A stretch of DNA of 64,000 nucleotides, taken from NCBI GenBank assembly GCA_914767885.1, contig CAJZBQ010000047.1:930001-994000 (forward strand), read 5' to 3'. Shown here piece by piece: positions 45,866 through 56,200 of the stretch. A model generated the notes under the pieces. It made no database searches and was not told the DNA's origin. It worked only from the letters and a program-made list of their open reading frames with translations. The DNA comes from Blepharisma stoltei (Eukaryota; Ciliophora; Heterotrichea; Heterotrichida; Blepharismidae). A program made the translations under genes and the position numbers. The stretch's first letter is position 1; each line of letters begins with the position of its first letter.

Positions 45866-46050
45866 TCCCTAAGATATCGAGGAATAGAGGCCAAAACTTC
45901 CCACTTGGTCCGGCCAGCTCAGGTTGGTCGAACAAAGTGATAAGTGGCAAATGAGCCTCCTCCCACTTGATTCGGCCAACCCGAGTTGGTCAGACCAAGT
46001 GGTAAGTTTTGGCCTCTATCCTTCACCCATATCGGGCTATCTTAGGGATA
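45866..46050. mobile_element. Palindromic element upstream of the MORN gene (185 bp)
   Basis: Ends TATCCCTAAGATA and TATCTTAGGGATA; arms GAGGCCAAAACTTCCCACTTGGT and GGTAAGTTTTGGCCTC; centre with CAACCCGAGTTGG. Lies in non-coding DNA between kinase I and the MORN gene; the rest of 45705-46294 shows nothing. Confidence 0.8.
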
Positions 46051-46294
46051 TGCCTATATATTTTCTTTTCTCTTCTATATTATTTTAAAATAATTCTTAA
46101 CAATACAGCTAAAATTTCCTTAAATCTTTCTTTATTTAATTGCAAAATTCTACTAGTTCAAACAAAATATGGGACAAGTTTCATGCAGAACCTGCGACTG
46201 CCATTGAATTGACAGTAAAGCTGAGGTCGAGCTTCGAAGTAGCGTATTTTTTATATAGGACCTATATTCCTCCCACCAAGGCTACAGAGAAACA

Positions 46295-47482
46295 ATGTCA
46301 ATAATCCTCGGCGAAAATTCTACCATCGATTCCGATATATTTCAAACCAAAAAGTCACATATAATTAAAGTCCAGTCTCTCTGAAGGTCCTATAAAGCTC
46401 GGAAAGATTTCAAAAAGCACCTACGAGCCAGAAAGCCTCATTATCCTTACTTTGGAAACGACGAAGTTTATTTTGATTTAAGCAAACGGTCAGCTCCACC
46501 TTTGTACCGCGATGTAAGACCTGCAAAAGTATATCCTAATTGTGGAGTTTATATTGGAGAATGGAGAGGGGCATTCAGAGATGGCCATGGCGTCATGTCT
46601 TGGCAAGACGGATCACGGTATGAAGGAAATTGGTCTTGGGGCAGACCTGAAGGAAGAGGAAAATTCATTTTTGCTGATGGGGATAAATATGAAGGAAAAT
46701 GAAATAATTATTTTTTTATTGGGGAAAAATCAAATTTAGAAGGCTTAGGAGCTGTGCTGTGGAAGGAAAAAGTAAAGGATGGGTATGGTAATTTTTATAT
46801 AGAATGGCTTTGGTATAAATATGAACAAGCTAGAAATAGCCCAAGATCTGCGCCGACAAGCCCGAAAAATAAAAAGAAATTTAAAGAAATCCAGGAGAGA
46901 TTTGAGTATGTAGAAAAACTGATTGAGTCTAATAAACCTCGAGCTGCTTTAGAGACACATGATAGATTTGGGAATGCAAAAGAGTATCAGCAGCTTAAGT
47001 ATCCTGATGGGACTATTTATATTGGAGAATTCAATGGACTGCTAAGAGAAGGCAAAGGAAAAGTGACCTGGCCTGATGGAGATGTATATGAAGGAGAATG
47101 GAAAAATGACAAGCAGTTCGGATGGGGAAAAAACATATGAAAAGATGGGTCAAAATATATAGGATCTTATCTTGACAATCTCAAAGACGGAGCTGGGATA
47201 TATGAATGAGAAGAAGGCACAAAATACACTGGAGAATGAAAAGACAATAATATGCATGGTGTAGGCAAATATATATGGCCTGATCAGAAAATTTACCTTG
47301 GAGAATGGACTTTAGGGATGATGCATGGGTTTGGGGTCTTGGAATGGCCAGATGGCAGAAAATATGAAGGTGGTTGGTTCCAAGGTAAAAAACATGGAGA
47401 AGGAGTCACAAGCTATGCCAATGGAAAAGCCAGCAAAGATGTCTGGAGGCATGGAAAAATTATCAAGCCAGATGTGAATTAG
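46295..47482 (+). CDS. MORN-repeat protein with N-terminal IQ motif
   Basis: 395 residues, no insert, ATG 46295, TAG 47480-47482. Residues about 25-45 form an IQ-like calmodulin-binding helix (I-I-K-V-Q-S-L-W-R-S-Y-K-A-R-K). From about residue 85 there are MORN repeats in two blocks: YIGEWRGAFRDGHG, YEGNWSWGRPEGRG; then after a Lys-rich linker YIGEFNGLLREGKG, YEGEWKNDKQFGWG, YIGSYLDNLKDGAG, YTGEWKDNNMHGVG, YLGEWTLGMMHGFG, YEGGWFQGKKHGEG. Five Trp are TGA (for example 46700 and 47137). MORN proteins usually scaffold at membranes or cytoskeleton; IQ suggests calcium response. Ends 5 bp from the convergent glucosidase gene. Confidence 0.9.
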
Positions 47483-47487
47483 AATAA

Positions 47488-50400
47488 TTAAATGTAAGCT
47501 AATTTTATTACAAAGGACTGATCGATTTTTACAGCCTTGGGATATATAAAAACTGTATTTCCTTTTACTTGAAAATCAATTTCCCTTTGGTTTTCTTGTT
47601 CAATTTTTCTAGGCACTTGTTTTATTCCTATAATCACGATTTTTTCCACAACATTATTCAGATCTATATGCCCTTTTTGGATTTCATATTTAAAAATCCC
47701 TTCTGAGAGCTCTATTTTTGCATAAATAAACTCACCATCTAGATATCTAAACGTCAAAGTATCATCAATATAAAGGCTTCCTGAAGCTTTTCCCTCATCA
47801 TTGAGTGCTACTATAAAGCTATAAGGATCATTATACATATCTTTTGAGCATTTTCTTACTTTTTCTTGTCTAGTTATAATACTTCCTCCTCTAATATAGG
47901 CTGGAACCCAATACTCTTCTGTATCCACCAATAATTTTCCTGATTTAACCTCTATATAGCTGTGATAATCATATCATTTTCCTTCAGGAATATACACAGA
48001 GACTTTATCTTGATTTTCCTGAGTAATAGCAGCTACAAGAATCCCTGAGCCGACCATAAATTGTCTGTCCAAATCAGCAGCATTATCATCATTTGGGTAC
48101 ATTGCAAACATAGGAATTACCACAGGGGTACCTTTAGTGCTGTATTTGTAAAATAAAGTATATCAATATGGAAGGAGCCTATATCGTTCTCGTATAGCAA
48201 TACGGATTTTACTGAGGACTGGCTCTGCAAATAGTCAGGGCTCTCTGCGTTTTGACTCATTCTGCGAGTGGCATCGGAAAAATGGGTAATACGCTGCTAT
48301 TTGGAATCACCGAGAATAGAGGTCAGGGCTAGGATCAAAGCAGTAACCTCCTATATCAGAGCCTGTAAAGCTTAGCCCACTTACCGCACATTGTAAAATT
48401 AATGGTATAGAAATGTCTAAATAACCCCAGCTAGCTAGGTTATCTCCTGCCCATGTAGCGCCATACCTTTGAGATCCGCTGAAAAATGACCTGGCCAATA
48501 CAAAAGGCCTTTCTTTTTTCCCATTTCTTTTATATACCCCTTCATATGATGCTTTTTGTGTATAGAGTCCATATAAATTGTGCAGCTCCCTATGCTCATA
48601 TTGATTATGTAAAGAGTTTCTTGACAAGGTTTTTTCAGGCCCAGATGCAATAGCAGGCTCATTCATATCATTTCAGAACAATAAAGCCATTGTAGAGTCT
48701 TTATGATTTTCAAAGCTGTAATAGGATCCTCAAAGGTCACGGACCTCAGGTCTTGATAAATCAGGCCAGCAAGAATTCCCAGGCCAGGTGTCTCCCATTC
48801 ATTCTAAACCATTTTTATCATTTACAAAAAATTTTTTTTCTGATAGCTCTCTATAAAGGTCATAGGAAAAACTTCTTTTTATGTGAGGGTCAGCAATAAC
48901 AAAAAGTTTTCGACCATTTAGGGAGAGGAAATCAAGCATTTCTATAGGAGAAGGATAGTTCTGGTAGTTCCAAGTTCTGTAGGCAAAGCTGTCAACTGTG
49001 TCTATGTCAAGCCAAATTGAGTCGTGAGGTAAATCATTTTTATCGAAATTTGAAGAAATTTCGAGGACTTCGGATTGAGTGTTGTAGTCTCACCGCGATT
49101 GATGGTAGGCTAAGGTATATTCATCAAATGGCGGCTTAACCGCATCAAACTCTAAAGTGCTTCACCACGATCCAGTAGTTGTGGCATGGGCCCAAGGGTG
49201 AGGGTGAGGATGAGGGGGTTAATTTAATGGGGTCGAAAATAAGATCCCACCGAGGCCTATGCCCAGGGATTAAGTTTTTTCTTTAGCTGCTGAGGGTATG
49301 AATCCAGCGCCCGTTGGACTCCAGGTTTCTCCCTGAATCAAGCTACTCTTCAATTTCCCGATACAGCGCTGCAGAAGTTCATAGTCCACCACTCAACAAT
49401 GGAGCGTGAAGGCAAGGGGAGTGTTCAAGCAAGATACTCTAGATTTTCGTAGAATCAACGTCCGGAAAAGGAGCTGAGGCAACTTGCCAGCTAAGCCATC
49501 TCAACCGTTCAAGTGCCCAACAGGGAATCTCACAAAGCAGATGAAACTCTTAAGCATCCTTGATGACTGTGTAACCCTACCAGCAAAGCAAATCTGCTAA
49601 TTAAGATTGAGATGGTATGCTAAGGCAAAAAGAGGGGGCAGTTGGGCTGGACCAGTAGCCATTGTGAACTTTTTGATAATTGATAGAGGAGATTTATTAA
49701 CAAACATAATAAACTCCATGACCCCTGCTTCTGACATCCAGTGCGTCTGCTTAGTTCTGTCCCAGGTCTTTATGTCAATCCAAGTCTCAGACCCGTTCAT
49801 TCAAAACACTCCAGCTGAATAATTTTTTTGACTTCTGCTTACTATAAATGGAGACGCTCCATATAAGGCTGATTTTTCTCCTAAATGAAATTTATAATGG
49901 TCAAAATTAAAAAACCGGTACGGGTCAGAATTTACTGTATCTTTTAATGGTAAATCGTCAGCATGGTGAGCTAAACCATACACATGGGTGGCCTCTGCAA
50001 ACTCAAAATCCATTGCTACACTACAAGGCCCACGATATTTTATATCAGTAAATCCGAAATATTTTTCCACCCAAAGGTCTTGAAAAATCTCTAAATTTCC
50101 ATTTTTTTCTTTATAAATCCCAGCAGAGTCTATTGTTGGTATTGGGAAATTTTGATTTTTTTCTTGATTTTTTGGTCTAATGTCGTCTGTGAATTTTCTA
50201 TATCTTTCAAAATTCATTAAAGAAGATGCATTAGCTGATACAGTCAGGGAGCCTTTAAAATATCCTTTTATTAAAATAGGAGAAAAATTTATTTCATATT
50301 TTGCTTTATTTCAAGTAAAAATAGCATTTCTTTCTGAAATTTCTATACTTATTTACCAAGAATAGCCCACTAAGCAGCATTTTTTGGTTGGCCGGGCAAT

Positions 50401-50882
50401 AGCTGGCTTATACTAATTGCCCGAGGATGGGCAATTCCTATACCAAATCCGTTAGCATGCCATATTTTCTGGCTAACCAAATTTAAGAATGGCGAACCAA
50501 AAATGCTCCTTAGTGGGCTATTATTGGTAAACAGGAATATACAAGAAAAATCAATTTTTTCTAAAGCTTGTGGGTTTAAAATATCGCCACTAGGGATTCG
50601 AAATCGTGGGAAAATCGGGTTTATTTCGTCTAGATAAACGTGGATGCATTCATTCTTATACATTATAATTTCTCCTTGAAGAAAAGGATTGTCTTCAAAT
50701 AGGCTGCGACAAGTAAATTTTATTCCTCCGTCAATTCTGAGTATTGAGGAAGAGATAATCTCATAACTCAAATCAAATCTCAAGCCTGCGGTGTTGTTAT
50801 TTGCATTGTGTGAAGCTAAATACCTGTTTCTTTGGCAATGGCTTGACTCTTTTCAATTTTTAAATGGATATCGGTCATCCAT
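47488..50882 (-). CDS. GANAB: GH31 alpha-glucosidase, glucosidase II alpha-like, two IESs
   Basis: Trims glucose from N-glycans in the ER in the GANAB family. 900 residues after removing 49113-49622 and 50348-50529, close to the family's usual length. ATG 50882. N-terminus has FKNWKESSHCQRNRY, like the Cys motif of glucosidase II alpha. Then HVYGLAHHADDLPLKDT, PYRFFNFD, AWGYGASPF-type block, ATGPAQLPPLFALAYHQSRW (across the first insert), IWLDID, FVIADPHI, the nucleophile block F-W-N-D-M-N-E-P, ERPFVLARSFFSGSQRYG and acid/base ATWAGDN, then GSDIGGYCFDPSPDLYSRW, YWVPAYIRGGSI. Many Trp are TGA. Stop TAA 47488-47490. I see no signal peptide on the chosen start; another ATG at 50913 gives M-K-L-I-A-F-W-F-K before a stop in a different frame. 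Confidence 0.92.
49113..49622. other. IES in glucosidase II (510 bp) with 15-bp flanking repeat
   Basis: GATGGTAGGCTAAGG at 49101-49115 and GATGGTATGCTAAGG at 49611-49625 encode L-A-Y-H. One copy remains. The interior (about 49180-49600) is GC-richer, with no arms or ORF recognised. Confidence 0.87.
50348..50529. mobile_element. Palindromic IES in glucosidase II (182 bp)
   Basis: Arms CCAAGAATAGCCCACTAAG / CTTAGTGGGCTATTATTGG and ATTTTTTGGTTGGC / GCGAACCAAAAAT. TA-bounded; joins I-F-L-F to I-E-I-S-E-R-N-A. At 50409-50441 the centre holds a 33-bp mini-element TTGCCCGAGGATGGGCAA flanked by TA. Confidence 0.82.
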
Positions 50883-51171
50883 TTTATTTAAATCAGAAAG
50901 CAATTAATTTCATTAATAAATAAGAAAATTGCAATTATAATAAATTATTGGATAACTTTGTGAGACTCAAAAGTGCTGTCGTATCAGATTTTTTAGAAAT
51001 TTGGTACTATTTTTTTCGTAAAATTTATCGGCTTAATCAATAATTTATTAGTCAGCATTTATCAAGTTCAATATTTATATTATGTCTTAATCTGAAATGG
51101 GATAAAATAAATTAGTTATAAATTCGACGCTATAAATATGTTGAAAAAATTTATTTATAATAGCTATTAAC

Positions 51172-52688
51172 TTAAGAATTGTTCTTTAGATATCCATGAA
51201 TCCACTTTGCTCCACCTTCTTTATTTTTCAAATACTTAGCCAGCTTTTCATAACACGGATAAAATGGATTTGCCATCAAGTTTATACTTTTTTGCTAGTG
51301 CACGCTTTTTTATCAAAACATTTTGATAATATTTCATTTCCTTCAAAAGTTTGACCCCTCTTAAGAAATTGATGATTTTCTGAGCAGATGCTTCGCAAAA
51401 AAAAAATTTCGACCAAAAATCCCAATGAGATGTCACACACTATTAAAATTTTCCAATTAAATGGCATGAGCTCTTTTTGCCTTATTTTGCCTATTAATTT
51501 GCATCTAAAAATGCTTTTAGGAAAAATTAATGAAAACCCTATGCATCTGGAGGATCATTTTTATGCAGCTTCCCTAATTTAATAGAATCCAAGATTTCTT
51601 TTAAGTCTTGATATTGAGGCTTGTTTTCAAGCTCCTTCAGAAGTATTTGCTTATTTTGTTGTCTATATTCAACAACAGCTTTTTTTATCATAAAGTTATA
51701 GCAAGATAAAGTTGATCATTTTCCTAGATAAAATTGAACGTTAAGCAAATTTGGATTTATTTGATAATGAGCTTTTATTTGAGATTTAGATAATACCCGA
51801 AATTTTTTAGTATTTGAGCAATTCATGCACAGAGGCTTTTTTAATAAAGGGCAACGAAAGAAATTGTCCTCTTCCATCAGCTTGTGACAGCCAATACAGG
51901 CTTTGAGGGCCATTGCTATATATGAGTTTTTCCAATTGTCGACTTCTATTTCTGGAACTGGAAACTCATTTGTGTAATAAAAGTGTCAAAGTTCTTCATC
52001 TCAGGTAATGTGGTAGAATTCTTTACATACAAAAGAAAGTTTTGATGCGACCTCAGCTGGGCTCATAAATCTAAAGACTTCAATTCATGCCCTTTTATAT
52101 TTACTATCAATTTAATATTGAGCAAAAGCATTGGAAAATGCTTAATTTTTGGGAAAATTAAGGAATGCTTATTATATTTTCATATTAAATTAATAATTTT
52201 ATAATGAATCTATATTAAATTTATCTAAAAAAATTATTTTTAAGTATATTGCAACTTATAAAAATAAAAAAAAAGTTTTTATTGTATATTTTAAAATAAT
52301 TTTTTTAATTAAAAATTCAGCCCTGTCGAAAATCAAGCAAAAAATTTTACTGTATCTTAAAGAGGGAATTAGACGGTTTTGATTCCACTTGTTTTAGCAT
52401 ATTAGGAGGAGAATGATAAGGCTTGTCAATAGGTGGATATTTAGAATTTCATTCCTCAAGCCACTCTTTAAATCTTTGTAACCCATCGCCACCTAAGTTC
52501 ATTCGAATGTCCTTCTCACAAATATATTGCATCACTTTGGGTCTATAGCAGTTCAGATGGTAATATTCATTCCCACTCATATGGTAAATGAATATCCTGA
52601 TGTCGTGTTTTTTAATATTCTGTTGACAGACCCTGCAACGAGTTAGGCTTGACTTGCAATATTGAGCTTCAAATTCAATTCTGAACAT
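51172..52688 (-). CDS. Zinc-finger/F-box-like protein, copy 1, two IESs
   Basis: 329 residues after removing 51284-51542 and 52104-52371, exactly the length of copy 2. ATG 52688 (M-F-R-I-E-F). N-terminal C-x2-C...H-x-C cluster (C-R-V-C-Q-Q, H-M-S-G-N-E-Y-Y-H-L-N-C) resembles PARP-type zinc fingers. The middle M-S-P-A-E-V-A-S-K-L-S-F-V-C-K-E-F-Y-H-I-T-W-D-E-E-L-W is F-box-like. Second Cys cluster C-I-G-C...C-P...C-M-N-C near residue 195. Trp codons include TGA. Stop TAA 51172-51174. Function unknown; the layout would fit an SCF substrate adaptor, which is inference. Confidence 0.82.
51284..51542. other. IES in zinc-finger gene copy 1 (259 bp), no TA boundary
   Basis: Absent from copy 2, which reads straight through AAGTTTGCATCTGG. 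The exact excision that gives the copy 2 sequence and frame is 51284-51542 (or one base earlier) and does not leave a TA-to-TA cut. Confidence 0.82.
52104..52371. other. IES in zinc-finger gene copy 1 (268 bp)
   Basis: TTA at both ends. Copy 2 has the empty site TATATTTAGACGG; copy 1 without the insert gives the same sequence. Confidence 0.92.
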
Positions 52689-53044
52689 TTCGGATATAAT
52701 TACAAAATAATGGATTATTCATTTTTCGATATGTAAATTTAGAGGATTTGATTGAATTTATTATAGAGACTCAAGCTGCGATAAGTTGCATTTATCTGTA
52801 GATTTTGGTTTTATTAAAAGCATAAGAATCTTTACCATAAGTAAATGTCCTAATAAAGATCTTAAAGTTGTTGTAATAGTCGTCGCTCAACGTTAAAGAT
52901 TTTTACTTTTCATTGAAATTAGGAGATTACATAGTAAGCCAAATTGATGCTTTCACTTTTGGAAAGGCAGAAATCTCTATAAAACTCTATCAATATGAGA
53001 AATTCTTTTAATTTTCCATTCAATCTTTTCTATAATAAATATTC

Positions 53045-53487
53045 ATGGAATCAACCAGAGTCAGGTAAACGTCTTTTTGAATGGTGACTTAAATAAAAAA
53101 TGCGAAGCCACCTGTGCATAGCAATCTGATCCTTTCTGAGTTAATTTCAGATTGCAAAGAAAAATTTGACATTAATGGACATACAAAATGCAAGCTTTTT
53201 GATTCTGGAGTAGGAGAACTATCTGATGATGACCTTGATTATTTAAACCCAGATGAGCCGCTTTTTCTTTCACAAGGCGAAGAATTTTCAAAAAATTCAA
53301 GTATACTAGTATATGAGCCAATAAAACAATTCGGGGAAGGAGGTTTTGGGTCTGTATGATTATATGAGTATAATTCAAATAAAAATTTAGCAGCATTAAA
53401 ATTTGTCTCATTTGATTCCCTTATATCAGCTGAAGATGTAAATAGAGTTTACGCAGAAATTGAAGTTTTAAGAGGTCTCAGGAATTA
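53045..53487 (+). pseudogene. Truncated kinase pseudogene (copy 1)
   Basis: Matches the head of the kinase at 55696 (M-E-S-T-R-V, then L-N-G-D-L-N-K-K-C-E-A, S-E-L-I-S-D-C-K-E-K-F-D, LDYLNPDEPLFLSQGEEF, GEGGFGSV). It lost about 11 bases after the sixth codon, has small indels near 53110, and breaks off after E-V-L-R-G-L-R. Nothing of the catalytic loop follows. Confidence 0.87.
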
Positions 53488-54126
53488 ATACATGGGATTT
53501 TATTTACAATTGTTGCTATCAGTTTTGTAATCTTCACATTTAAGCATAAAGCCTATAATTATCCTCGGTTCAGCTGATGACTTTCTTTAGGCCTAATAGC
53601 TGCAACTTGAACTTCATTTTTGGCAACTATAATATAAGCCTTCAAAAAAATTCAAAGCATTGTTTGGAGATTTATATTAATTCTTGGGTATATTGTTATA
53701 GCAATGATCGGCTGGACAGTTCAAAGGAAAAAATATCCAAGTTTACTTTTAGAAAAACGGTAAAAAATACGATCATTTTGTTTAAATTTGCATTTACTTT
53801 CAGAGGGAAAAGCTCTAAGATTGCTCCGCTTAAGTCAGTAGAATAAAATATTTTACTAATTTTCGAAAATAAAACATCATGAGCCTCTATTTTATTTCCT
53901 ATAATAAATGATTTACAGATGTTTAATGAAATGCACTGTAATTGGAAGTACAATTTGTTTCTTTGATTTATTGGAAAAAGGTATAATATCGATAGTAAAA
54001 AAAAGACTTCAGATAAGGGACTATTAATATCAAGAGCGATATCGTTACATTGCAAATATAAAACATTTCATGCCAAAATTATTCATGATCATGCTATAGC
54101 ATATTGTAGATTCTCGATGTCTATCA
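53488..54126. other. Non-coding remainder between the duplicated units
   Basis: No homology with copy 2. Two overlapping open frames (53577-53846 plus, 53696-54055 minus, 119 codons) lack an ATG and any known motif. Could be an unexcised IES or new sequence at the duplication breakpoint. Confidence 0.35.
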
Positions 54127-56200
54127 ACTTAATCAATAATTTGCATTCGTATTAAATGATAAAAAATCAAGTCAAATTTTCTTTAGTCAGCACTTATCAA
54201 GTTCAATATTTATATTATGTCTTAATCTGAAATGGGATAAAATAAATTAGTTACAAATTCGAAGATAATTTGATAAAAAATCACGCTATAAATATGCCGA
54301 TAAATTTATTTATATAGCTATTTACTTAATTATTGTTCTTTAGATATCCATGAATCCACTTTACTCCGCCTTCTTTATTTTTCAAATACTTAACCAGCTT
54401 TTCATAGCACGGATAAAATGGATTTGCCATCAAGTTTGCATCTGGAGGAACATTTTTATGCAGTTTTCCTAATTTAATAGAATCCAAGATTTCTTTTAAG
54501 TCTTGATATTGAGGCTTGTTTTCAAGCTCCTTCAGAAGTATTTGCTTATTTTGTTGTCTATATTCAACAACAGCTTTTTTTATCATAAAATTATAGCAAG
54601 ATGCACTTGATCATTTTCCTAGGTAAAATTGAACATTAAGCAAATTTGGATTTATTTGATAATGGGCTTTTGCTTGAGATTTAGTAAATACCCAAAATTT
54701 TTTTGTATTTGAGCAATTCATGCACAGAGGCTTTTTTAATAAAGGGCAACGAAAGAAATTGTCCTCTTCCATCAGCTTGTGACAGCCAATACAGGCTTTG
54801 AGGGCCATTGCTATATATGAGTTTTTCCAATTGTTGATTTCTATTTCTGGAACTGGAAACTCATTTGTGTAATAAAAGTGTCAAAGTTCTTCATCTCAGG
54901 TAATGTGGTAGAATTCTTTACATACAAAGGAAAGTTTTGAAGCAGCCTCAGCTGGGCTCATAAATCTAAAGACTTCAATTCATGCCCTTTTATATTTAGA
55001 CGGTTTTGATTCCACTTGTTTTAGCATATTAGGAGGAGAATGATAAGGCTTATCAATAGGTGGATATTTAGAATTTCATTCCTCAAGCCACTCTTTAAAT
55101 CTTTGTTCCGCATCACCATCTAAGTTCATTCGAATGTCCTTTTCACAGATATATTGCATCACTTTGGGTCTATAGCAGTTCAGATGGTAATATTCATTCC
55201 CACTCATATGGTAAATGAATATCCTGATGTCGTTTTTATTAATTATCTCGTTACAGACCCTGCAAAGAGTTTGATTTGACTTGCAATATTGGGCTTCAAA
55301 TTTAATTCTGAACATTTTGGATATAAATTACAAAATAATAGACTATTCATTTTTGATATGTAAATTTAGAGGATTTAATTGAATTTGTTATAGACACTCA
55401 AGCTGCAATAATTTGCCCTTATCTGCAGATTTTGGCTTTATTAAAAGCATAAGAATCTTTACATAAGGAAATGGCCTATTCAAGATCTTAAAGTTTTGTA
55501 ATAGCCGTAGCTCAACTTTAAAGATTTTTTCAATAATTAGTGGTTTGATTAAAATTAGGAGATAGTAAGTCAAATTATGCTTTTCACTTTTGGAAAGGCA
55601 GAAATCTCTATAAAACTCTATTAATATGAGAAATTCTTTTAATTTTCCATTAAATCTTTTCTATAATAGATATTGAAGTTAAAAGAATTTTAGTCATGGA
55701 ATCAGCCAGAGTAACTTTTATTCAGGTAAACGTCTTTTTGAATGGTGACTTAAATAAAAAATGCGAAGCTACTGTGCATGGCCATATGACCCTATCTGAG
55801 TTAATTTCAGATTGCAAAGAAAAATTTGACATTAATGGACATACAAAATGCAAGCTTTTTGATTCTGGAGGAGGAGAACTATCTGATGATGACCTTGATT
55901 ATTTAAATCCAGATGAGCCTCTTTTCCTTTCACAAGGCGAAGAATTTTCAAAAAATTCAAGTATACTAGTATATGAGCCAATAAAACAGCTCGGGGAAGG
56001 AGGTTTTGGGTCTGTATGGTTATATGAGCACAAGCTAAACAAAAATTTAGCAGCATTAAAATTTGTCTCACTTGATTCCCTCATATCTGCTGAAGATGTA
56101 AATAGAGTTTACGCAGAAATTGGAGTTTTAAGAGGTCTCAGACACCCAAATATAGTCCAGCTTTATGACGCTTTTCCTCTTCAAGATATCCTAAATTAGT
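54127..56200. repeat. Tandem segmental duplication, copy 2
   Basis: Second unit of the duplication; starts near TTAATCAATAATTTGCATTC and runs past the kinase head. Carries intact zinc-finger and kinase genes. Confidence 0.85.
54326..55315 (-). CDS. Zinc-finger/F-box-like protein, copy 2, uninterrupted
   Basis: 329 residues, ATG 55315, no insert, stop TAA 54326-54328. Same layout as copy 1: C-R-V-C-N-E with H-L-N-C, conserved WNSKYPPIDKPYHSPPNML, the F-box-like block starting F-R-F-M-S-P-A-E-A-A-S-K-L, C-I-G-C-H-K-L...P-L-C-M-N-C, then a basic C-terminal part ending G-Y-L-K-N-N-N. Trp as TGA at several sites. It serves as the empty-site control for both IESs of copy 1. Divergent from the kinase gene 380 bp away, so they may share a promoter region. 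Confidence 0.85.

Larger units (their letters stand above)
51033..53487. repeat. Tandem segmental duplication, copy 1
   Basis: Carries a zinc-finger/F-box-like gene (minus) and the first part of a kinase gene (plus). Sequence from about ATTAGTCAGCATTTATCAAG through the kinase head is repeated from about 54127; flanks 51050-51130 and 54187-54265 agree almost base for base. Copy 1 has two extra IESs and lost the rest of its kinase. Confidence 0.88.

Noticed and set aside
46009-46212. 67-codon ORF before the MORN gene
   Set aside because: Its first part lies in the palindromic element; start is not ATG-supported and the end overlaps no conserved sequence.
53696-54055. 119-codon minus-strand ORF between duplication units
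   Set aside because: No ATG, no motif, overlaps an open frame on the other strand; treated as chance.
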